Counted from the stretch's first letter, positions 1 to 9,351 are shown. The stretch is 64,000 bases of DNA from Roseateles_C aquae (GCF_032337115.1 NZ_JAVXZY010000008.1:1-64000), one strand, 5' to 3'. Translations and numbers: made by a program. The notes: a model not told the origin generated them from the sequence alone.

Positions 1-1
1 C

Positions 2-2239
2 GACCATCAGGTCAAGATTCGCGGCTTCCGTATCGAACTGGGTGAGATCGAGACGCGCCTGGCGGCCTGTGAGGGCGTGCGCGAGGCGGCGGTGCTGGCG
101 CGTCAGGATGCAGGCGCTGACAAGCGACTTGTGGGATATGTGACGGGCGAGGGCATCGAGATCAGCAGGCTGCGCGCCGCACTGGCGGGCGAGCTGCCCG
201 AGTACATGGTGCCGAGTGCCTTCGTCGTGCTCGAGGCCTTCCCGCTGACGGCGCACGGCAAGCTGGACCGGGAGGCGTTGCCGGCGCCGGATCAGCAAGC
301 AGTCCCTGCCAGTGCCTACGAAGCGCCGCGAGGCGAGTTGGAGGCCGCCATCGCGGCGATCTGGTGTGAACTGCTGGGGCGTGACCAAGTCGGCCGTGAC
401 GACCACTTCTTCGAACTCGGTGGCCATTCGCTGCTGGCCGTTCAACTGATGGCGCGTATCGACAAGGTGCTGGCAATCGAGGTGCCGCTGCGCACGCTTT
501 TCGCTGCACCGGTGCTGGCCGACTTCGCTCAGCACATCGGTGGGCGGCGCCTCGGCGAGGAATCGACAAGCCTGGTGACGATTCGTGGACAAGGTCGGCA
601 ACTGCCATTGTTCCTCGTTCATCCTGGCGAGGGGGAGGTCGACTATGCGCGGCGTCTGGCGGCCGTACTCGACAGCGATCTGCCCGTTTACGGTCTTGCC
701 GCCAGCGGCTTCTTGCGCGGCGAACCGGCGCGCCAGTCAGTTGAGGAGATCGCGCATCACTATGTGCGAGAGATCCAGCGCGTTCAGCCGCATGGACCTT
801 ACCGCATCGCGGGCTGGTCGATTGGCGGGACCATCGCGTTCGAGATCTGCCACCAGCTGCTTGGCGCCGATGAGAGCGTCGAGTTCCTTGGTGTGATGGA
901 TACGCTCGCCAACTACCGCGACAAGTTGCGCGACGCGCGTCAGCTGGTCGACCCGGCCTGGTATCTCTACCATGCGGCCGTCGAACAACTGCCGGCGAAG
1001 ACGGTCAAGCCGATGGTCGCGATGCGTGATGCTGGCGATCTCGACGCAATGCTGGAGACGTGCCAGCACGCCGGCCTGTTTCCAGCCGAGGTCGACATCG
1101 ACGTGCTGCACCGGCATTTGGCAGTTCGCCATGGCCTGGCGCGAGCCGTGTGGAACTACGTTGCGCCGGTGTTGCCCTTGCCCTTCACCCTGTTTGCTGC
1201 GCGGGAACAAAAACGCGATGACCGTACGCTTGGTTGGGGCGCACGCCACGGTGCCGCACTGCGGCAGTGCACGGTCCCAGGTGACCATCGCAGCATGATG
1301 GAAGAGGGCCACATCGACGCGCTCGGTACGGCGATCACGGCGGCGCTTGTTGACGCCGCGGGGCAGTGCATGACAGCGCCGGCGCATCAGCCGCTCGTGC
1401 TCATTCAACGTGGTCGTGCAGGGCGCGTGCCACTGTTCTGCATGCCTGGTGCCGGTGCTAGCGTGACATCTTTTGCGCAATTGACCCAAGCGCTCGGGCC
1501 CGATCAGCCGGTCTACGGCCTGCAAGCGCGCGGCCTGTGCGGCACGCAGGTGCCGTACAGCAGTGTTGAAGCGGCGGCGCGTGCCTATGTGCGCGCGATC
1601 GAAGAGATCGTGCCGAGCGGGCCTGTGCATCTGCTCGGGCATTCCTTTGGTGGTTGGATTGCTGCGGAGATGGCGCGGCAACTCGAAGCGATCGGACGGC
1701 CGCCGGCATCACTGTTCATCCTCGATTCGCGCGGACCTCGCGACAAGGACGATGTGCATTACCACACGCCGACGGAGGCGCTCGAGCGGCTCGTCTCCCT
1801 GTACGACCTGACCGTGGACAAGCCGCTCGGCCTGAGTGCACGCGACTTCGAACCACTCGGCGAACGTGAGCGGCTCGAGCTGCTTCGCAAGCGCTTGATC
1901 GAGCGGCGGGTGCTCCCGGCGCGCACCGATCTCACGCTGTTGCGCGGCGTTGCTCAGGTGTTTTTCGCTAACATCAATACGAGCTGGTGCCCGCCGACCG
2001 GGTATGCGCGGCCGGTTCATGTCGTGGTCGCCAATGCTGTCAGCCGAAGCGGGCCGGCGGACGCGGAACGCGATCACGCTGAGGTCGCGCGCCGCTGGCG
2101 CGACTATGCGCCTCAGCTGCAGCTCTGGCACGCTCCGGGTAACCACCTGACTTTGCTATCCGCGCCTCATGTACAAGCGCTGGCCGAGCACATCGGACCT
2201 CTGCTGCGTGACGCCTTCGAGAGCAGTCGATCGATCTGA
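2..2239 (+). CDS. Non-ribosomal peptide synthetase, C-terminal part (A-domain end, PCP, two thioesterases); 5' partial
   Basis: This is the last part of a peptide synthetase reading in from the left edge; no start is present. The first residues visible (VKIRGFRIELGEIE) are the A8 motif of an adenylation domain, followed by the A10-like HGKLDRE. A peptidyl carrier domain follows with FFELGGHSLL, whose Ser carries the phosphopantetheine arm (Ser 118 counted from the Met at 77). Two type I thioesterase domains come next: the first has GWSIGG (Ser about 248), Asp about 275 and a late GDH; the second has GHSFGG (Ser about 523), Asp about 550 and GNH near 690. Both triads look intact. Thioesterases of this kind release the finished chain by hydrolysis or cyclisation, and tandem ones are known from some lipopeptide and depsipeptide synthetases. 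Exporter genes follow immediately. The product cannot be deduced because upstream modules are outside the window. Confidence 0.95.
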   Translation, partial: DHQVKIRGFRIELGEIETRLAACEGVREAAVLARQDAGADKRLVGYVTGEGIEISRLRAALAGELPEYMVPSAFVVLEAFPLTAHGKLDREALPAPDQQAVPASAYEAPRGELEAAIAAIWCELLGRDQVGRDDHFFELGGHSLLAVQLMARIDKVLAIEVPLRTLFAAPVLADFAQHIGGRRLGEESTSLVTIRGQGRQLPLFLVHPGEGEVDYARRLAAVLDSDLPVYGLAASGFLRGEPARQSVEEIAHHYVREIQRVQPHGPYRIAGWSIGGTIAFEICHQLLGADESVEFLGVMDTLANYRDKLRDARQLVDPAWYLYHAAVEQLPAKTVKPMVAMRDAGDLDAMLETCQHAGLFPAEVDIDVLHRHLAVRHGLARAVWNYVAPVLPLPFTLFAAREQKRDDRTLGWGARHGAALRQCTVPGDHRSMMEEGHIDALGTAITAALVDAAGQCMTAPAHQPLVLIQRGRAGRVPLFCMPGAGASVTSFAQLTQALGPDQPVYGLQARGLCGTQVPYSSVEAAARAYVRAIEEIVPSGPVHLLGHSFGGWIAAEMARQLEAIGRPPASLFILDSRGPRDKDDVHYHTPTEALERLVSLYDLTVDKPLGLSARDFEPLGERERLELLRKRLIERRVLPARTDLTLLRGVAQVFFANINTSWCPPTGYARPVHVVVANAVSRSGPADAERDHAEVARRWRDYAPQLQLWHAPGNHLTLLSAPHVQALAEHIGPLLRDAFESSRSI

Positions 2240-2247
2240 AAGTAGCC

Positions 2248-3117
2248 ATGCTGAACATCAAGAATCTCGTCAAGGTGTATCCGCCCAACGTCCGGGCCGT
2301 CGACGATGTGTCGCTGACGCTCGAGCGTGGTGTTGTCGGGCTGATTGGCCACAATGGCGCCGGCAAGACAACGCTGCTCGATATGTTGTGCACACTGAGC
2401 AGGCCGACGGCGGGTCAGATCCTGTTCGACGGTGTCGATATCGTTGCCAGACCCGATGCGATGCGCCAGCGTCTGGGCTTTCTGCCGCAGAACTTCGGCG
2501 CGCAGGCCAATCTGACCGCGCAGGACTTCCTGGCCTATCTGGCGGCGCTCAAGGGTGTGCGCGATCCGGCTCGCGTGCGGCAGTGCCTTGAGCTTGTCAA
2601 TCTGCAAGACTGCGCGCGGCGTCGCATGACCGATTTTTCGGGCGGCATGCGGCGTCGCCTGGGCATCGCCCAGGCGCTGCTCGGTGACCCGGACTTCGTT
2701 GTTGTCGACGAGCCGACGACCGGTCTGGACCTTGACGAACGCATGCGCTTTCGTGCCTTGATGGCTGAGTTGGGGCGCAAGAAGCTTGTGCTGATTTCGA
2801 CCCACATCGTCTCGGACATCGAGAATATCGCGAGTGCACTGCTGGTGATGGATCGTGGCAAGTTGCTTGCACAGACCGAGCCACAGCGTCTGCTCGCGCA
2901 GCTGCGCGGCAACATCTGGTCGCTGAGCACGACGCAACAGCATTACGAGGAGCTGCGTGAATCAGTGCATGTCTTGCATGTGCTGCAACACAGCGGCGGC
3001 GTTGACCTGCGCCTGGCGCATCGCGAGCGCCCTTGTGCCCAGGCCCTGCCGCTAGAACCGAGTCTGGAAGATGCGCTGCTGGCTTTCCCGAGGTTGAACC
3101 GAGAGAGCACCGCATGA
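2248..3117 (+). CDS. ABC transporter ATP-binding protein (ABC-2 type)
   Basis: A 289-residue ATPase starting 8 bases after the synthetase stop. It shows Walker A GHNGAGKTT (residues 34-42), Q-loop Gln 81, signature FSGGMRRR (about 130), Walker B VVVDEPTTGLD (about 151) and the switch His in ISTHIV (186). The single nucleotide-binding domain and lack of membrane segments fit the ATPase half of an ABC-2 exporter. Its stop overlaps the start of the next gene (ATGA), a large membrane protein, so the two are probably translated together as one transporter. Position suggests it helps export or resist the peptide product; this is inference from context. Confidence 0.9.
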   Translation: MLNIKNLVKVYPPNVRAVDDVSLTLERGVVGLIGHNGAGKTTLLDMLCTLSRPTAGQILFDGVDIVARPDAMRQRLGFLPQNFGAQANLTAQDFLAYLAALKGVRDPARVRQCLELVNLQDCARRRMTDFSGGMRRRLGIAQALLGDPDFVVVDEPTTGLDLDERMRFRALMAELGRKKLVLISTHIVSDIENIASALLVMDRGKLLAQTEPQRLLAQLRGNIWSLSTTQQHYEELRESVHVLHVLQHSGGVDLRLAHRERPCAQALPLEPSLEDALLAFPRLNRESTA

Positions 3118-4826
3118 GGACCGACCTCGCTCGCGTTACGCACGCGATCATCGGGCACGACTTGCGGCGCCACCTTGGGCGCTGGCACTTCAGGCTCGCT
3201 GTCGTCGCGTTGGCTGTGCTTGTTCATCTGCTGTGGATAGCACCCGAGGATGGCGCGACGATGTTGCGTGTCGGTTCGGCCAGCGCGGCGCCTAATTCGG
3301 CCATGCTCGCGCTGGCCTATGGCTCTGAGTTGCCGCTATGGATAGGCCTGTTTGGTTTCATCGTCGTTCGCGGGCAGGTGAGGCAGGACTGGACCAGCGG
3401 CTTGGGCGCCATCGTCGCGGCTTTGCCGGTTGGCAACCTTGGCTTGCTGTTCGGGCGTTGGCTTGCTGCGGTACTCGCTGTGTCAATGCTCAGCCTGGCT
3501 TCACTTGCCGCTGTGCTGGTCCTGCACAGCCGCCAGCTGAATTGGCAGCAAGTGCCCGCCGAGGCGGCCGCCTATCTGCAGGCCTGGTGCTGGTTGGGCA
3601 CACCGGCGATCTTGTTCGCAGCCAGCATGGCGGTACTTTGCGACGCGTGGGCCGCCCTGATTGGACGGCTCGGAGACCTGCTGTTCTTTGCCTTGTGGTT
3701 CATGAGCGCGTTTGCGATGGAACCATTCTGGCGTGGTGCGGCAGCAGCTTCAAATCCCTTGCTGCTCCTTGATTTTGCCGGGCACTACAGCGCGGCGGTT
3801 CAGCTGACACAGCTGTTCGGCACCGTCGATATCAGTTTGGGTGGTCGCAGTTCCGTCGAGCCTGGCCTGGCCTTCGTGCAGTTGCCGGATACGTTCTGGA
3901 CAATGGCTCTGATACAGCAGCGTGCCTTGTGCGCTCTGCTTGCGTTGATCCCGCTGGTGCTCGCCGCGTCTGTCTTTCACCGCTACTCGAACGACCGGCT
4001 GCGCGGCAGCGGCAATTTCATGGCGGCTGAGCGGGATGGCCCAGGCGTCATGACGCGACTGGGCGCTGCCCGTGCTGTGCCATGGCAGCGGCTGCTGGCG
4101 GCGTTCGGGCAGTTCAATGCGCCACTCGATCTGCTGAACCGGCTGCTGACGCCATTGCTGAGACTCGTGCGGCCGCTGTTTGGCCTGGCTTCGCGGCTCA
4201 GCACCAGCAGTGGTCTGGCCGGCCAGGTGGTGGCAGAGATGGCGCTGACGCTGGCAGTTTCTCCTGCAATCATGCTGCTGTTGCCCGCGTGCTGGTTGCT
4301 GGGTCTCACGGCGTTTGGCGGGACGGGCGACGAGAGCGCGCCCGGTGGGGGTGGCCCCCTGCTCATTTGCCTGGTCTTGTGGGGATGTGCGATCAGCACA
4401 GTCAGCACCCGCGAACACGAAGACGGCTGGTCGCCGCTGAGCGCCTGCGCACCGGGAGGAACCTGGCGTCGTCATTGGCGCCAGCTCTTGGCAGCGCTGC
4501 TGTTCGGCGTCGCTTTTTCTGCGACCTTCCTGCTCGCGCGTTTGCTGCGCGATCCGGTCGCGGCGCTGGCGCTGCTGGCAGTACTCACGGCTGTTGCTGC
4601 GGCCGCCACGCTGCTCGGCCGACTCGCAGGCGTGCCGCGGCCGTTCTTGTTCCTGCTCTTGCTCGGGGCTTTGATTCTTGATCGTCTCAGTGAGCTGCCG
4701 GCGCTCGATTGGCTCGGCAGCCGCCACCCGGTCTCCACAGCGATGCTGGTGACCGAGTTGGCGGTAGCCGCCGGCCTGGCAATGGCCGGGTATTTCATCC
4801 AGCTAGCCGTTCGCCATCGCACTTGA
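3114..4826 (+). CDS. ABC-2 type transporter permease, large membrane protein
   Basis: A 570-residue, strongly hydrophobic protein with many predicted membrane segments (for example LAVVALAVLVHLLWIA near residue 25, then GLLFGRWLAAVLAVSMLSLA, and a second hydrophobic block in the last 200 residues). I chose the ATG at 3114 because it overlaps the TGA of the ATPase gene (ATGA); the frame is open further upstream but that part lies inside the ATPase gene. The length and the two membrane blocks suggest two permease halves joined in one chain. It has no ATPase motif of its own and is taken as the partner of the preceding ATPase. Substrate unknown; the neighbouring synthetase suggests a peptide. 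Confidence 0.8.
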   Translation: MRTDLARVTHAIIGHDLRRHLGRWHFRLAVVALAVLVHLLWIAPEDGATMLRVGSASAAPNSAMLALAYGSELPLWIGLFGFIVVRGQVRQDWTSGLGAIVAALPVGNLGLLFGRWLAAVLAVSMLSLASLAAVLVLHSRQLNWQQVPAEAAAYLQAWCWLGTPAILFAASMAVLCDAWAALIGRLGDLLFFALWFMSAFAMEPFWRGAAAASNPLLLLDFAGHYSAAVQLTQLFGTVDISLGGRSSVEPGLAFVQLPDTFWTMALIQQRALCALLALIPLVLAASVFHRYSNDRLRGSGNFMAAERDGPGVMTRLGAARAVPWQRLLAAFGQFNAPLDLLNRLLTPLLRLVRPLFGLASRLSTSSGLAGQVVAEMALTLAVSPAIMLLLPACWLLGLTAFGGTGDESAPGGGGPLLICLVLWGCAISTVSTREHEDGWSPLSACAPGGTWRRHWRQLLAALLFGVAFSATFLLARLLRDPVAALALLAVLTAVAAAATLLGRLAGVPRPFLFLLLLGALILDRLSELPALDWLGSRHPVSTAMLVTELAVAAGLAMAGYFIQLAVRHRT

Positions 4827-4870
4827 AGCGCTGCGGTGCCCCAATCTGTCTTTCAATCAGGGTTGACCTC

Positions 4871-6517
4871 ATGGATCTGATCAAGTTTCTGTTTCGACAA
4901 TCGAAACAGTTGTTTTTCGCGGCCGGGCTGTTTGCCGCGTTAAGCGGCCTGTGTGGTGCGAGCCTTATCGCCGTCATCAACGAGGGGATGCGCGGCAGCG
5001 TGGCCAGTCTCGCGCCGAAGTTCTTTGGCCTGTGTCTGGCCTTGTTGTTGACGCGATCAATCTCTCAGATCGCGATGCTGCGCATGGCCCAGGATGCCGT
5101 GCTCGGCATGCGTATCGAACTGAGCAAGCGGCTGCTCGATACGCCGCCGCAGAAACTGCAGAAGCTCGGCAAACCGGCCTTGATGGCCATCCTCACACGG
5201 GATATCGAAACATTTGTTGGCGCGCTGCAGATCGCGCCCCATATCCTGACCGACGGCATCATCGTGATTGCGTGCTTTGCCTATCTCGGCTGGCTGGCGC
5301 CAAGCCTGTTTGGCATCTTGCTGGCCACGCTGATCGTCTGCGTGGTCGCTTTTGGCGTTGCCCAGCAAATCCCGTTTGCCCTGCTGCGGCAGATGCGCGA
5401 GCGCCTGGATCGCGTTTTTCGTCATTTCCGTGATTTGATCGAGGGCAGTCGCGAACTGCAGTTGAACAAGCAGCGCGGCCATCTGTTCGTTGATCAGGTG
5501 CTTGCCGCAGATGTACGCGCGCTGCGCGATCTTTCGATCAAGGGGGGGACCAGCTACACGTTGATCACCAACGTTGGCGACATGATGTTCTACATCGTCA
5601 TCGGCGTGATGCTGTTTGTTGTTCCGCTCTGGCTGCCTCAAGATGCGCAGACGCTGGCGACGGTCACCGTGCTGCTGCTCTATTTGGTGGGGCCCATCGG
5701 CCAGATGATGAACGCCGTGCCTGCACTCGGTCAGGCTTCGGTCGCCTTGCGCAAAATCCGCCAACTCGAAAGCGACATTGAAGCCCAGCCGCTTCAACGC
5801 GAAGTGATTCTCGAGCCCCAGCCGGGCAGCTCGACTGCGACGCTTGTCGAACTGCGTGATGTCTGCCACCACTATCACAACGAATCTGGCGAGACCCCGT
5901 TCATGCTCGGACCAGTCAACCTCAGGATCGCCAAAGGCGAGGTCTTGTTCATCTGTGGCGGTAATGGGAGTGGCAAAACGACCCTTGCGATGCTGTTGCT
6001 TGGGCTGTACCAGCCCGAATCAGGCGGGGTGTTTCTGCATGGACAGTCTGTCCACGAAGGCAATGTCGATGATTACCGCAATCACTTTGCAGCAGTGTTT
6101 GCCGACTTCCATCTGATGGAGTACGTACTCGGCATCGATCCGGCAGCGATCACCGCGCAGGCGGACGACTATCTCAAGAAGCTGCGGCTGGACCGCAAGG
6201 TGCGCCTGGCCGATGGCAAGTTCTCAACGATTGAGTTGTCAAGCGGTCAGAAGAAGCGGCTCGCACTGTTGACCGCCTACCTCGACGATAAGCCGATTTA
6301 CCTGTTCGACGAATGGGCGGCCGACCAGGACCCTGCATTCAAGAAAGTCTTCTACCAAACATTGCTACCCGAGTTGAAGGCTAAGGGCAAGACGGTCATT
6401 GTGATCAGCCATGACGATGCCTATTTTGGCTGTGCTGATCGCATCGTCGAACTCAGTGAAGGCCACATCCGTGCCGATCGCCGCCAGCATCGTGACTACG
6501 CTGCAGCGGCTGCCTGA
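4871..6517 (+). CDS. Cyclic peptide ABC exporter (SyrD/PvdE/YojI type)
   Basis: A 548-residue half-transporter with an N-terminal membrane domain (segments from about residue 15 to 285) fused to a nucleotide-binding domain. Walker A is GGNGSGKTT (about 363), the signature is the degenerate LSSGQKKRLALL (about 455), and Walker B runs into FDEWAADQDP, a wording typical of the cyclic-peptide exporter family (PvdE, SyrD, YojI). These proteins export peptide siderophores or lipopeptides from the cytoplasm or into the periplasm for maturation. The ATG at 4871 was chosen because the protein then begins just before the first membrane segment. It follows the permease by 44 bases. With the synthetase tail upstream and the PPTase downstream it completes a peptide biosynthesis and export group. 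Confidence 0.92.
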   Translation: MDLIKFLFRQSKQLFFAAGLFAALSGLCGASLIAVINEGMRGSVASLAPKFFGLCLALLLTRSISQIAMLRMAQDAVLGMRIELSKRLLDTPPQKLQKLGKPALMAILTRDIETFVGALQIAPHILTDGIIVIACFAYLGWLAPSLFGILLATLIVCVVAFGVAQQIPFALLRQMRERLDRVFRHFRDLIEGSRELQLNKQRGHLFVDQVLAADVRALRDLSIKGGTSYTLITNVGDMMFYIVIGVMLFVVPLWLPQDAQTLATVTVLLLYLVGPIGQMMNAVPALGQASVALRKIRQLESDIEAQPLQREVILEPQPGSSTATLVELRDVCHHYHNESGETPFMLGPVNLRIAKGEVLFICGGNGSGKTTLAMLLLGLYQPESGGVFLHGQSVHEGNVDDYRNHFAAVFADFHLMEYVLGIDPAAITAQADDYLKKLRLDRKVRLADGKFSTIELSSGQKKRLALLTAYLDDKPIYLFDEWAADQDPAFKKVFYQTLLPELKAKGKTVIVISHDDAYFGCADRIVELSEGHIRADRRQHRDYAAAAA

Positions 6518-6529
6518 GGCATACGCACA

Positions 6530-7243
6530 TCAGCGCAGCAGCGTTACCGCGCTGTAGACGCGCAGTGCGTCGAACGTGTAGCGGCCGTCGATGCGCAGGC
6601 CGTCGAGTAGCGCTGCCAGCCGCCGGTCAGGTACCGTGAGCGTGACTCGGCCGATGCCGTCGGCGCCGGTGCCACTGCTGGTGGGGACGAGCCGTGCGTC
6701 ACCAAACTCGAGATAGCACTGGCAGAGCGGAAAGAAGGCCTTGAAGAAGGCTTCCTTGATGCTGAAGGCGAGGATTGCTGCATGGCAAGTGGTCGGCACG
6801 GCCTCCTGCCAAACTGCCATCTCGTCGGGCTGCATGACCATGGGCACGAGCGCGGCATCCAGGGCCGTGTTTGCGTCCACATCAATGCCGAGACTGGCGA
6901 TGGCCCCTCCGGTGCGTGACATTGCCGCCGCACAAAAGTCGTCAGTGTGCGTGATGCTACCGATCACGCCGCTTGGGAAGAGTGGTTCACGATGGCGCCC
7001 AACGCCGATGGCACCCAAGTCCTTTTCAGACAGTCCCAGCGTCCGCATGGCGGTCCGCGCGCAATTGCGCCCGGCTGTGAACTCGCGCTGACGTTTGGCG
7101 ACGGCACGCTCGACGAGCGCCCGTTCTTCCGGCATCAGGCCGCGGTCCCAGTGTTCTTCGCGATCCGCCTGCGCGATCGCGACGTCGTCTGGGAGCAGCA
7201 GCCTGAAGGGGCAGAGAGAGGATTCGGGGGCGCGTGTGGACAT
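6530..7243 (-). CDS. 4'-phosphopantetheinyl transferase, Sfp/EntD type
   Basis: A 237-residue enzyme that transfers 4'-phosphopantetheine from CoA to the Ser of carrier domains such as the one in the synthetase at the left edge. Visible family marks are GRNCARTA (about 60), GVIGSITHTDDF, LGIDVD with the Mg-binding Asp, and FSIKEAFFKAFF, which corresponds to the (W/F)xxKEA motif and is of the EntD style. It converges on the exporter gene with only 12 bases between the stops. Its presence supports a functional NRPS cluster that carries its own activation enzyme. Confidence 0.9.
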   Translation of the reverse strand: MSTRAPESSLCPFRLLLPDDVAIAQADREEHWDRGLMPEERALVERAVAKRQREFTAGRNCARTAMRTLGLSEKDLGAIGVGRHREPLFPSGVIGSITHTDDFCAAAMSRTGGAIASLGIDVDANTALDAALVPMVMQPDEMAVWQEAVPTTCHAAILAFSIKEAFFKAFFPLCQCYLEFGDARLVPTSSGTGADGIGRVTLTVPDRRLAALLDGLRIDGRYTFDALRVYSAVTLLR

Positions 7244-7663
7244 GATTTCGCGATGTTAGATGGCGCAAACGGAGAACCATGGTTTCAAGGGGACATCTGG
7301 CCAGGCTCGCGGCGTTCCCGCAATGCTGCAGCAGCGCGGCGCATCAAGCTTGGCTCGTGGCTGCATCAACCTTGCCGCCGGGAAGGCGGCAACGCGAAAG
7401 CGGTTGAAGACCTCGGGTGCAGCGCTTGGTTCTTGAGGCGCGCCAGTCTTGCAGCCTGCATGCCGAGCAATGCTGGTCAGCATGCACGTCCTAGACGCTA
7501 CGCTTTCGAGGCGGCCGAGATTGCCAAACCCGTTTCGGTCGCGGCACTGGTAACGAGGTAACCAGCCAGGGACAGTCCGACCTGCTCCCGTGGGCTGCAG
7601 GTGCAATTCGACCCGTGGTGTAGGCCTCTGCCAGCGCAAGCTGCGGGGGCCTTCGCTCTGTTC
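7244..7663. other. Intergenic region between PPTase and hipA, no recognised gene
   Basis: About 420 bases. A 127-residue open frame exists on the minus strand (7256-7639) but it has no recognisable domain and a Pro/Arg/Ala-rich composition expected of chance frames in GC-rich DNA. The region should hold the PPTase promoter (minus strand, near 7250-7350). Nothing else was recognised. Confidence 0.5.
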
Positions 7664-9022
7664 TCAAAGGTACTCGTCTTTCAAGCTCGCGGCGTCCGCC
7701 ACCAACTGTGTGAGCCGCTGGGCCTGTTCCGCCACAAAACCGGCGATGCCGTGTACGAAGGCGCGCTCGGCCTCGCCTTCGTAGTCGGCGGCTTCAGCCT
7801 GAGCCAGGGCCGCCGCTTCGGCCAGCTTTGCCAGCCGCTGGCCTTCCCGGCGCATCAGCTTGCGGTCAATGCCGCATCGTGCGGCGAAGTCTGCCAAGGC
7901 GAAGGGCGACACCTCGGCGTGGCTGAACACGTCGCCAAAGGCCATGGCCAGTTCGGTGTCGAACCCATCGTATTGCAGGACGCTCACCAGGTCGTACCAA
8001 GGCGTCGGTTCCAGCAGGCCGCCCGGGCGGACGAAGAACGAGAAGTTCTTGCCGTGCGCATCGCTGTTGCCAATCAGGAACTGGAACAGTGCCCAGCGCA
8101 GCATGGCCAGCCTGGCGGCGGCTTTGTTGGCCGTGATGTCGGCGCAGCCGAACAGGCGCTCGAAGCTCACGCCGTCTCGGATGTGGCGCACCGCTTCTGC
8201 ACTGCCCAGGTTGCGTTCGTACTTGTAGGCCACGGGCAGGTCGCAGGCTTGGGCAGCGTCGATGATGTGCCGGCGATGAACCTGTGGCTGGCCGCCGGCG
8301 TTCTCGACCTCGCGGTCGAAGCGTCGCACCACCAGCACCGGCCGGGGCGTGCGCAGCAGAGCCACCTCAGCAGCTGGCAGGCCCATGCGGCGGGCCAGTG
8401 ACATGCAGAAATGCTCATTGACCGCCAGGTGCGGCGTCTTCGGGTTGTCGGTGTCGGGCTTGAGGATGTGCGTCGATGCCAGGCGCTGCCCATCCACCAG
8501 GAAGAGGCGCCCGCCGTCGTTCAGTGGTCGGTCGAGGTAGACCAGCAGTTTGTCCTGCAGGCCGGCCACCGACATGCGCACCTTGCCATCCCAGACCGTC
8601 AGCGGCACGTGGTCTCGCTCGGCGATGCGTTGGTCGAGTTCCTGCCGGGAGACTTCTCGCAGGACGGGTTCACCCGCCGGCTGTGCCGCGCCAGCATCTC
8701 CTGTGAAGCGCAGAGCGCCCGCAGTCTCGGCGCCCAGTGCCCAGATGAGACCGAAGATGTTGGTCTTGGCCAGGCCGTTGTAGGCGACCGCCACATCCAG
8801 GGCCCTGCCTTCGGGCAACAGATGCTCGATGAAGCGCTTGATGGAAGCAGATGGGTAGTCGGCCGGCGGACGCCTTAAGGGCAGGGTCGGTGACAGTGGG
8901 TAGGACTGGGCGTCGGCAGCCCAGGGCTCGGCATAGCTCAGGCTCCAGCGGTCATCGCGCCCCTCGTGTTCGATGCTGCCAATTCGGGTCTCTTCCGCCC
9001 AGACATGCAGTGCGTGGGTCAT
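7664..9022 (-). CDS. hipA: HipA-family serine/threonine kinase toxin
   Basis: A 452-residue HipA-like kinase. HipA of E. coli phosphorylates glutamyl-tRNA synthetase and causes growth arrest and persistence; HipA relatives may have other targets. Visible: an N-terminal HipA-type domain (IKRFIEHLLPEGRA, residues 61-74), a Ser-containing loop MSVAGLQDKLL (Ser 151, at the place of the autophosphorylated Ser150 of E. coli HipA as I recall it), THILKP (184-189) for ATP binding, the catalytic loop GNSDAHGKNFSF (318-329) and PWYDL with the metal-binding Asp 344. All key residues appear present, so it is probably active. It starts 10 bases after the stop of the antitoxin gene hipB. Confidence 0.93.
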   Translation of the reverse strand: MTHALHVWAEETRIGSIEHEGRDDRWSLSYAEPWAADAQSYPLSPTLPLRRPPADYPSASIKRFIEHLLPEGRALDVAVAYNGLAKTNIFGLIWALGAETAGALRFTGDAGAAQPAGEPVLREVSRQELDQRIAERDHVPLTVWDGKVRMSVAGLQDKLLVYLDRPLNDGGRLFLVDGQRLASTHILKPDTDNPKTPHLAVNEHFCMSLARRMGLPAAEVALLRTPRPVLVVRRFDREVENAGGQPQVHRRHIIDAAQACDLPVAYKYERNLGSAEAVRHIRDGVSFERLFGCADITANKAAARLAMLRWALFQFLIGNSDAHGKNFSFFVRPGGLLEPTPWYDLVSVLQYDGFDTELAMAFGDVFSHAEVSPFALADFAARCGIDRKLMRREGQRLAKLAEAAALAQAEAADYEGEAERAFVHGIAGFVAEQAQRLTQLVADAASLKDEYL

Positions 9023-9032
9023 GCCTGTCGCC

Positions 9033-9335
9033 TCACGCCTTAGGGTCGCTGACAGGCATCGACGGGCTGTTTGTGGCAGCCTCGCGGGCCCAGGGGTGCT
9101 CTTTGGGCAGCACCATCAGCGCCAGGCCCAGACCGTCGAGCACGGTCAGCGCCTTGTCCAAGCGCACCGACCCTTGGCCGTTCTCGAGCCGGGACATCAG
9201 GTCCACCGACACGCCCAGCAGACCAGCGGCATCGTCGATGCGCAATGACTGTGACTTGCGGCGCTCGCGCACAACCGGGCCCAACTCAGGAGCGGACTTC
9301 AGAAGGGTCGGTCGGCGGCTGGATGTGTTGGTCAT
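9033..9335 (-). CDS. hipB: HipB-like antitoxin, XRE-type DNA-binding protein
   Basis: A 100-residue protein with one Cro/C1-type helix-turn-helix at about residues 19-77 (VVRERRKSQSLRIDDAAGLL, then GVSVDLMSRLENGQG). HipB binds and neutralises HipA and represses the operon through palindromic operators. It is the first gene of the pair, directly before hipA. The C-terminal tail (about 23 residues) is Pro/Ser/Ala-rich and probably disordered. The ATG at 9335 lies at the edge of a degenerate copy of the palindrome described below, which supports autoregulation. Confidence 0.9.
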   Translation of the reverse strand: MTNTSSRRPTLLKSAPELGPVVRERRKSQSLRIDDAAGLLGVSVDLMSRLENGQGSVRLDKALTVLDGLGLALMVLPKEHPWAREAATNSPSMPVSDPKA

Positions 9336-9351
9336 TTCGGAGTTTCAGTTG
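9335..9351. promoter_or_regulatory. Degenerate HipB operator (site 4)
   Basis: TTTCGGAGTTTCAGTTG. It keeps the left half TTTCnGA and the TCnG of the right half of the consensus TTTCnGA-N3-TCnGAAA but loses the final AAA. It lies 49 bp from the next site and touches the hipB start codon, so a bound repressor could also block translation initiation. Confidence 0.5.

Noticed and set aside
7216..7226. GAGAGGATTCG shared with the tRNA-Pro T-arm (9969-9979), possible att repeat
   Set aside because: Only 11 bases, inside the PPTase coding region, and not including the very 3' end of the tRNA; chance likelihood is too high.
7256..7639. A 127-codon minus-strand frame between PPTase and hipA
   Set aside because: No domain, no ribosome-binding site, and an Arg/Pro/Ala-rich chance composition.
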